Origin: Glycomyces dulcitolivorans
Lineage (GTDB): Bacteria > Actinomycetota > Actinomycetes > Mycobacteriales > Micromonosporaceae
Assembly (NCBI RefSeq): GCF_003265355.1
Contig: NZ_QFRW01000329.1
Span: 1 to 57,367, forward strand
Length of the DNA stretch: 57,367 nucleotides
Reading direction: 5' to 3'
Shown here: positions 52,586-57,367 of the stretch, in pieces
How the letters are laid out: each line of letters begins with the position of its first letter
Numbering within the stretch: the stretch's first letter is position 1
Translations under genes and position numbers: made by a program
The notes under the pieces: generated by a model
What the model was told of the DNA's origin: nothing
Databases searched by the model: none
What the model saw: only the letters and a program-made list of their open reading frames with translations

Positions 52586-53328
52586 GAGTCTCCGCGCACG
52601 GCTTGGAGGAGGCGTTCGCGGAGGAGACGCGAATGGCGGCGGCTTACGGGCACCTCTCCCGCGCCGGTGACGGCGACCAGTCCAGCCGTCGAGGTCACCC
52701 GCAGTTCCGTGATCGAGGCGAGGTTGACGAGGAACGAGCGGTGCGCGCGCACGAATCCGGCTGCGTCCCAGACCTCTTCGAGATAGGTGAGCGACTGCCG
52801 TAGCAGGTGCGAATGCTGGCCGGAGTGGAGTCGAACGTAGTCCCCGTGGGCCTCTGCGTAGGCGATGTCGTCGCGGCGGACGAACACGGTCCGCCCGGCG
52901 AGTTCGACCTGGACGACCGCGAGGTCGTCGGCCTTGTCGCCCGCCGGGGGCGGGCCGGAGCGGCGGCCGATGCGGGCGACGGCCTCGGCGAGGCGCTCGG
53001 GCCGGAACGGCTTGAGCAGGTAGTCGACCGCGCCGAGGCCGAAGGCCTCGACCGCGTGGTTGTCGTAGGCGGTGACGAACACGATCGCCGGCGGGTGCGA
53101 GAGCCGCCGGAGGATGCGGGCCACGTCGATCCCGGTCAGGCCGGGCATGGCGATGTCGAGGAACGCGGCGTCGAAGGTGCCCTCGCCGAGCAGGCGCACG
53201 GCCTCGTCGCCGCCCGCGGCGCACTGCACGTCGCCGACGCTCGGCTGCTCGGCGAGCTGGCCCGCGAGCTCGGCGCGGGTGGAGGACTCGTCCTCGACGA
53301 CAAGAACACGCAAGCCCGAATTACTCAT
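52582..53328 (-). CDS. LytTR-family response regulator
   Basis: A 248-residue regulator. The receiver domain (about 5-120) has the acidic pair in VVEDES, the phospho-acceptor Asp in AAFLDIAMPG, Thr in FVTAYD and Lys in YLLKPF. The C-terminal LytTR DNA-binding domain (about 140-245) shows IAYAEAHGDYVRLHS and FVRAHRSFLVN. The partner kinase gene is directly upstream in the operon. Such pairs beside acetate-type symporters usually control their expression. ATG at 53328. Confidence 0.93.
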   Translation of the reverse strand: MSNSGLRVLVVEDESSTRAELAGQLAEQPSVGDVQCAAGGDEAVRLLGEGTFDAAFLDIAMPGLTGIDVARILRRLSHPPAIVFVTAYDNHAVEAFGLGAVDYLLKPFRPERLAEAVARIGRRSGPPPAGDKADDLAVVQVELAGRTVFVRRDDIAYAEAHGDYVRLHSGQHSHLLRQSLTYLEEVWDAAGFVRAHRSFLVNLASITELRVTSTAGLVAVTGAGEVPVSRRHSRLLRERLLQAVRGDS

Positions 53329-53332
53329 CAGA

Positions 53333-53400
53333 GTTCACTCCGGTTTGGGGAGAGGCGAGCGCAGTGAGCCGGCTGGGTGGGGCGACGGGTGCGGGCTCAT
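53333..53400. repeat. 68-bp intergenic repeat, copy 2
   Basis: Second copy of the repeat at 52518-52585, eight mismatches. On the minus strand it begins at the stop codon of the kinase gene and ends just before the regulator gene start. Confidence 0.7.
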
Positions 53401-54455
53401 GCGTGGACTCCTCTGGCGTAGCGGGGGATGCGCACGGTGGCCTTGGTGCCCGCGCCGGGGGCGGTGTCGAGCCACAGGCCGTACTCGGGACCGTAGACGG
53501 CCCGGAGGCGTTTGTCCACGTTCGCGAGGCCGATGCGGCCCGATCCGGCGCGGCTGCCGGTCAGGATCGCCTTGGCGACCTCGGGGTCCATGCCGGCGCC
53601 GTCGTCCTCGACCTCGATGACGCACAGGGGCCCCTCGGAGAACCCGCGCACGGCGATGTGGCCGGTGCCGGGGCGCGATTCGAAGCCGTGGCGGACGGCG
53701 TTCTCGACGATGGGCTGGACGACCAGGAACGGGATGGGCACGGGCAGGACCTCCGGGGCGATGCGCACGGTGATGTCGAGTCGGTCGTCGAAGCGGGCGC
53801 GCTGGAGCTCCAGGTAGGTCTGGACGGCGTGGAGCTCGTCGGCCACGGTCGCGAAGTCGCCGGTCCCCGCGAACGAGTAGCGGAGGTAGTCGGAGAAGTC
53901 GGTCAGGAGCTCGCGGGCGCGCTCGGGGTCGGTGCGGGTGTGGGCGCTGATGGCGGCCAGGGCGTTGTGCATGAAGTGCGGGGAGATCTGGGCGCGGAGG
54001 GTGCGCAGGTCGGCTTCGGCGATGCGCTCGCGGGCCCGAACGAGGTCGGCGTGGTCGAGGGCGCGGGCGACGAGGTCGGCGGCCTCGGCGAGGTCGGCGT
54101 CGCTGACGTCCCCCGATATGAGCAGGCACCCGGCGAGGTCGCCGGAGACGACGAGCGGGGCGGCGCGCAGCGGCGGCGCGGTGACCGGTTCGAGGACGTC
54201 CAGGGTCTCCACCAGGAGTGCTTGGGCCGCATCGGGATCGAGGCTCCCGGCGGTTGCGAGGATCTTCTCGCAGTCGGCCAGCGCGACGGCGTCGGCGGCG
54301 AGGAGCCGGGCGAGGCGGCGGGCGGCCACCTGGGGGCCCTTTCCGGCGAGCCCGTCGGCGAGGGCTTCGCCGATCTGGCGCGACAGTCGCAGCGCGGCGA
54401 GGGTCGCCGCGCTGCCGGTCCGCCGACGCTGGCGATGAGGGGATCGCGCGATCAC
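53397..54455 (-). CDS. LytS-type sensor histidine kinase
   Basis: A 352-residue soluble histidine kinase. The N-terminal part (about 30-145) looks like a GAF-type sensor domain. The HisK_5-type phospho-acceptor is QISPHFMHNALAAI (His near 165), and the ATPase has NAVRHGFE (N box) and DDGAGMDP. No membrane helices are seen, unlike LytS itself. Start is GTG at 54455. It sits just before its regulator, with the 68-bp repeat between them. Confidence 0.92.
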   Translation of the reverse strand: MIARSPHRQRRRTGSAATLAALRLSRQIGEALADGLAGKGPQVAARRLARLLAADAVALADCEKILATAGSLDPDAAQALLVETLDVLEPVTAPPLRAAPLVVSGDLAGCLLISGDVSDADLAEAADLVARALDHADLVRARERIAEADLRTLRAQISPHFMHNALAAISAHTRTDPERARELLTDFSDYLRYSFAGTGDFATVADELHAVQTYLELQRARFDDRLDITVRIAPEVLPVPIPFLVVQPIVENAVRHGFESRPGTGHIAVRGFSEGPLCVIEVEDDGAGMDPEVAKAILTGSRAGSGRIGLANVDKRLRAVYGPEYGLWLDTAPGAGTKATVRIPRYARGVHA

Positions 54456-54504
54456 CTTGCAACTGTAACGTGGCGCACATCGGGGCCCGTCCAGCGGACG
54501 GGCG

Positions 54505-54566
54505 TTAGGGCTCGACCCTGGGATCGAGCCCTAAGCGGCGGGGAGGGCCGCCCCGGCCCTCCCCGC
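54505..54566 (-). terminator. Two tandem hairpins after the second symporter gene
   Basis: An 11-bp stem TTAGGGCTCGA / TCGAGCCCTAA (54505-54534) and a 12-13-bp GC stem (54538-54549 with 54555-54566) lie directly beyond the symporter stop at 54578. U-runs are weak. Confidence 0.65.
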
Positions 54567-54577
54567 CTGGGGGCCGC

Positions 54578-56260
54578 CTAGTGGACCGAGGCCCGCTCCG
54601 CACCCGCACCGGTGAACGCCCGGACTTGCATGGACGCGAACCGGTCAGGGTTCGATTCGGAGCTCATCAACGTGCCGACCACGGCGCAGATGAGACCCAG
54701 CGGGATGGACACCAGGCCGGGGTTCGACAGCGGGAACCATGCGATGTCGACCCCTTCGCCGAGCAGCGAAGTAGGTGTACTCGAGAAGGTCGGCGAGAAG
54801 ATCACCAGACCGATGGACGAGATGAGGCCGCCGTAGATGCCCGCGACGGCGCCGGCCGTGTTGAACCGCTTCCAGAAGAGGCTGAACAGCAGGGTCGGGA
54901 GGTTCGCCGAGGCGGCGACCGCGAAGGCGAGCGCGACCAGGAACGCGACGTTGAGGTCCTGGGCGAAGACCGCGATGACGACGGCGACGGCGCCGACGCC
55001 GACCGCCGCGAACTTCGCGAAGACGACCTCCTGCTTGCCGCTGGCCTTGCCGTGCTTGAAGACCCCGTTGTAGAGGTCGTGGGCGAGCGAGGACGAGCAG
55101 GCGATGATGAGGCCCGCGACCACCGACAGGATCGCCGCGAACGCCGCCGAGGCGATGAGCGCGAGCATGATCGCGCCGCCCGTGGACCCGGCGATGTTCT
55201 CGCCGATGACCTGGGACAGCTGCGGCGCGGCGGAGTTGCCGGCCGGGTTCTCGGCGATGATGGCGTCCTTGCCGACCATCGCGGCGGCGCCGAAGCCGAG
55301 CACGAGGGTGAGCAGGTAGAACATGCCGATCAGGCCGATGGCCCAGTTGACGGACTTGCGGGCGGTCTTGCCGTCGGGGGTCGTGTAGAAGCGGATGAGG
55401 ACGTGCGGGAGGCCGGCCGTGCCCAGCACGAGCGCGAGCCCGAGGCTGATGAGGTCGAGCTTGTTCCACAGCGTCTGCAGCGAATCGCCCGCGACTTCCG
55501 TGCCGTAGCGCAGCCCCGGTTCGAGGAAGGCCGCGCCTTGGCCGGAGACGTTGGCGGCGTCGCCGAGCAGGGCCGAGAGGTTGAAGTTGTAGTGGACGAG
55601 CACGAGGATGGCCAGGACGAACGCGAGGCCGATCTTGACGCAGGCCTGGAAGATCTGGACCCAGGTCGTGCCCTTCATGCCGCCGAAGGCGACGTACGCG
55701 ACCATGAGCAGGCCGGTGACGACGATGCCGACGACCTTCGCGGCCCCGGCGTCCATGCCGAGGAAGGTCTCGCCCTCTTTGATCCCCAGCAGCAGCGTGA
55801 CAAGTGCACCCGTGCCGACCATCTGGGCGAGGAGATAGAAGATCGAGATGCTCAGGGTCGCAATGGAAGCCGCAGTCCTGACGGGACGCTGCTTCATGCG
55901 GTACGAAAGCGCGTCGGCGACGGTGAACCGGCCGGAGTTCCGCAGCGACTCGGCCACCAGGAGCAGGGCGACGAGCCAGGCGACGAGAAAGCCGATCGAG
56001 TAGAGGAACCCGTCGTAGCCGTAGAGGGCGATGGTGCCGGCGATGCCGAGGAACGAGGCGGCGGAGACGTAGTCGCCGGCGACGGCGAACCCGTTCTGCC
56101 AGGCGGAGAAGCCGCGCCCGCCGGAGTGGAAGTCGGTGGCGGTGCTGGTCTTTCGTCCACCTTGGATGGTGATGAAGATGGTGACCATGACCATCACCAT
56201 GAACAGGGAGATCGTCAGGATGCGGTTGGAGTCGCTCATCTCCTGCGCAAGCGTGTTCAT
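54578..56260 (-). CDS. actP: Cation acetate symporter (ActP-like)
   Basis: A 560-residue SSS-family transporter with about 13 membrane helices. The N-terminus (FITIQGGRKTSTATDFHSGG) and the conserved region NGFAVAGDYVSAASFLGIAG are typical of ActP. The Na+-site segment AFAAILSVVAGLIIACSS is present. It imports acetate or similar acids with Na+. ATG at 56260 overlaps the DUF485 gene stop (ATGA). It is separate from the first symporter at 50.6 kb, with which it shares only moderate similarity. Confidence 0.94.
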   Translation of the reverse strand: MNTLAQEMSDSNRILTISLFMVMVMVTIFITIQGGRKTSTATDFHSGGRGFSAWQNGFAVAGDYVSAASFLGIAGTIALYGYDGFLYSIGFLVAWLVALLLVAESLRNSGRFTVADALSYRMKQRPVRTAASIATLSISIFYLLAQMVGTGALVTLLLGIKEGETFLGMDAGAAKVVGIVVTGLLMVAYVAFGGMKGTTWVQIFQACVKIGLAFVLAILVLVHYNFNLSALLGDAANVSGQGAAFLEPGLRYGTEVAGDSLQTLWNKLDLISLGLALVLGTAGLPHVLIRFYTTPDGKTARKSVNWAIGLIGMFYLLTLVLGFGAAAMVGKDAIIAENPAGNSAAPQLSQVIGENIAGSTGGAIMLALIASAAFAAILSVVAGLIIACSSSLAHDLYNGVFKHGKASGKQEVVFAKFAAVGVGAVAVVIAVFAQDLNVAFLVALAFAVAASANLPTLLFSLFWKRFNTAGAVAGIYGGLISSIGLVIFSPTFSSTPTSLLGEGVDIAWFPLSNPGLVSIPLGLICAVVGTLMSSESNPDRFASMQVRAFTGAGAERASVH

Positions 56261-56613
56261 TTGCCGCCCCCGCTCATGATGTCCTCGCGGAGTTCCGCGG
56301 ACTGCCGGTCGAACTTGCGCGCCGTGAACCGGTTGTAGGCCCAGGTGACGTAGAACGTCACGACGAACTGGCTGAGGCCGAGGATGAGCCCGAGGTTGAT
56401 GTTGCCGAACAGGACGATGCCCATGAAGTCGCGGGCGTACGCCGACAGGAGCACGTAGACGAGGTACCAGGCCAGCGCGGCCAGCAGGACCGGGACGGTG
56501 AAGCGGAACAGGGTGCGCTTGAGCTCGACGAAGCGGGGGTCGTCGTGCATCGCGGCGATCTCCGCGTCGGTGACCTCGGTCGGTGGGCCGTTGTCTTCGG
56601 GGGTTGTGGTCAT
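56257..56613 (-). CDS. DUF485 domain membrane protein
   Basis: A 118-residue protein with a charged N-terminus and two membrane helices (about 38-60 and 72-95). The core is DDPRFVELKRTLFRFTVPVLL and FVVTFYVTWAYNR, typical of DUF485 (YjcH), nearly always encoded before ActP. ATG at 56613 with AAGGAGG upstream. It overlaps the symporter start. Confidence 0.93.
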   Translation of the reverse strand: MTTTPEDNGPPTEVTDAEIAAMHDDPRFVELKRTLFRFTVPVLLAALAWYLVYVLLSAYARDFMGIVLFGNINLGLILGLSQFVVTFYVTWAYNRFTARKFDRQSAELREDIMSGGGK

Positions 56614-56888
56614 CGAGCCTTCCTCCTTGAAGGGCCGGGCATGTCCGACTCGTTTCGACACGGTGACGTGTGTCACCTGGGAACATAGGGCCTTCGGAGG
56701 CTCGGGAGAAGCACCGTTGTCAGGCGTGTCGCCGGGAAGGCGCCATCATGCGCTGAACCCGCGCCGAGCCGCCTGCGAACGGTCCGTGAGCGGTCGGTGA
56801 ACGGCACCTCGCGGAAACGATGAATCCGGGGAACGTCTCTCGTCCTTACTCGGAAGGCCCTCTGAGACCGGAAAGAAGCGTGAGCCCG

Positions 56889-57302
56889 ATGGCGAGCAAG
56901 ATGATCTTCCTGAACCTGCCCGTGGCCGACCTCCAGAAGTCCAAGGACTTCTACCTGGCCCTCGGCTGGACCGTGAACCCCGACTTCACCGACGAGAACG
57001 CCGCTTGCGTGGTCGTGGACGACAACATCTGCCTGATGCTCCTCGCCCGCGAGTTCTACACGACCTTCGCCGAGCGCCCCATCGCCGACACCGCCAACTT
57101 CTCCGCCGCCGCCTACGCCCTCGCCCTCCCCCACCGCGAAGCCGTCGACGACCTCACCGACGCCGCCCTCAAAGCCGGCGGCACCGAAGAGACCTCCAGA
57201 AACGAACGCCGCGCCCAGGAAGCCGAAGTCGGCATGTACGGCCGCACCTTCCTCGACCTCGACGGCCACCAGTGGGAGCCGTTCTACATGCCTTACCAAT
57301 AA
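56889..57302 (+). CDS. VOC family protein (glyoxalase/bleomycin-resistance fold)
   Basis: A 137-residue protein with the VOC start MIFLNLPVADLQKSKDFYLALGW, a central FVDDN-like metal/ligand loop and the C-terminal FLDLDGHQWEPFYM. Such proteins bind metals and small ligands; substrate is unknown. Start: ATG at 56889; GTG at 56880 is a good alternative, as GGAAAG lies 4-5 nt before it. A terminator hairpin follows. Confidence 0.88.
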   Translation: MASKMIFLNLPVADLQKSKDFYLALGWTVNPDFTDENAACVVVDDNICLMLLAREFYTTFAERPIADTANFSAAAYALALPHREAVDDLTDAALKAGGTEETSRNERRAQEAEVGMYGRTFLDLDGHQWEPFYMPYQ

Positions 57303-57320
57303 AGGAAACCCACAAAAAAC

Positions 57321-57355
57321 GACGGCCGCCCCGCAAATAACGCGGGGCGGCCGTC
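57321..57355 (+). terminator. Terminator hairpin after the VOC gene
   Basis: A perfect 14-bp GC stem (57321-57334 with 57342-57355) and 7-nt AT-rich loop. There is no U-run. Confidence 0.6.
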
Positions 57356-57367
57356 GGCGTTCGCGGA

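Overview
The window is about 57 kb of very GC-rich DNA (roughly 70% or more by eye) with GTG/TTG starts, ATGA and TAGTG stop/start overlaps, Tat signals and IdeR-like iron boxes. This is typical of a filamentous or soil Actinomycetota. A Glycomyces-like or Micromonosporales-like genome would fit, but that is an impression and not something the sequence proves. No rRNA, tRNA or CRISPR array was seen.

Layout. 1-4 kb: cytochrome bd oxidase operon cydA-cydB-cydD on the minus strand, with cydD cut by the window edge. 4-5.3 kb: proC and an ElaA-like acetyltransferase. 5.5-7.1 kb: secreted GH10 xylanase. 7.3-8.2 kb: bacterioferritin and its ferredoxin with IdeR-like boxes. 8.2-11.1 kb: threonine aldolase, an unknown protein and a DUF3159 membrane protein. 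11.2-13.1 kb: a compact cassette of Crp/Fnr-like cNMP sensor, small membrane protein, minimal nucleotidyltransferase and a Pycsar-type membrane effector. 13.2-22 kb: a VTT membrane protein, then a six-gene minus-strand operon (solute-binding lipoprotein, two permeases, two ATPases, GH42 glycosidase). Its upstream region carries GAAA-N-TTTC-like motifs also found before the xylanase, so these genes look like one hemicellulose regulon. 22-26.5 kb: two small PH-like membrane proteins, a LamG-repeat secreted protein and a 2-hydroxyacid dehydrogenase.

26.6-32.6 kb: sugar dehydrogenase, membrane metallophosphoesterase, then VTC polyphosphate polymerase, DUF4956 and CotH kinase genes preceded by six tandem 11-nt PHO-box-like units. 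32.6-34.2 kb: mgtE with a long leader holding a 32-codon upstream ORF with an excellent ribosome binding site. 34.3-37.6 kb: gatC-gatA-gatB amidotransferase operon. 37.8-38 kb: possible small RNA. 38-41.5 kb: heterodimeric ABC exporter with one degenerate ATP site. 41.6-45.5 kb: inactive-looking alpha/beta hydrolase, secreted peptidoglycan-binding protein, membrane-anchored receiver protein and an Erm-type 23S rRNA methyltransferase.

45.9-49.2 kb: overlapping patatin phospholipase and transmembrane Ser/Thr kinase genes. 49.2-50.6 kb: an IS1341-type tnpB element whose right end seems to fall on the kinase stop codon. 50.6-56.6 kb: two sodium:solute (acetate-type) symporter operons with small partner proteins and a LytS/LytT two-component pair, with a 68-bp repeat at two gene junctions. 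56.9-57.3 kb: a VOC-fold protein.

The most interesting parts are the cyclic-nucleotide-type cassette at 11.2-13.1 kb, the PHO-box array before the polyphosphate polymerase gene, the mgtE upstream ORF and the patatin-kinase pair.
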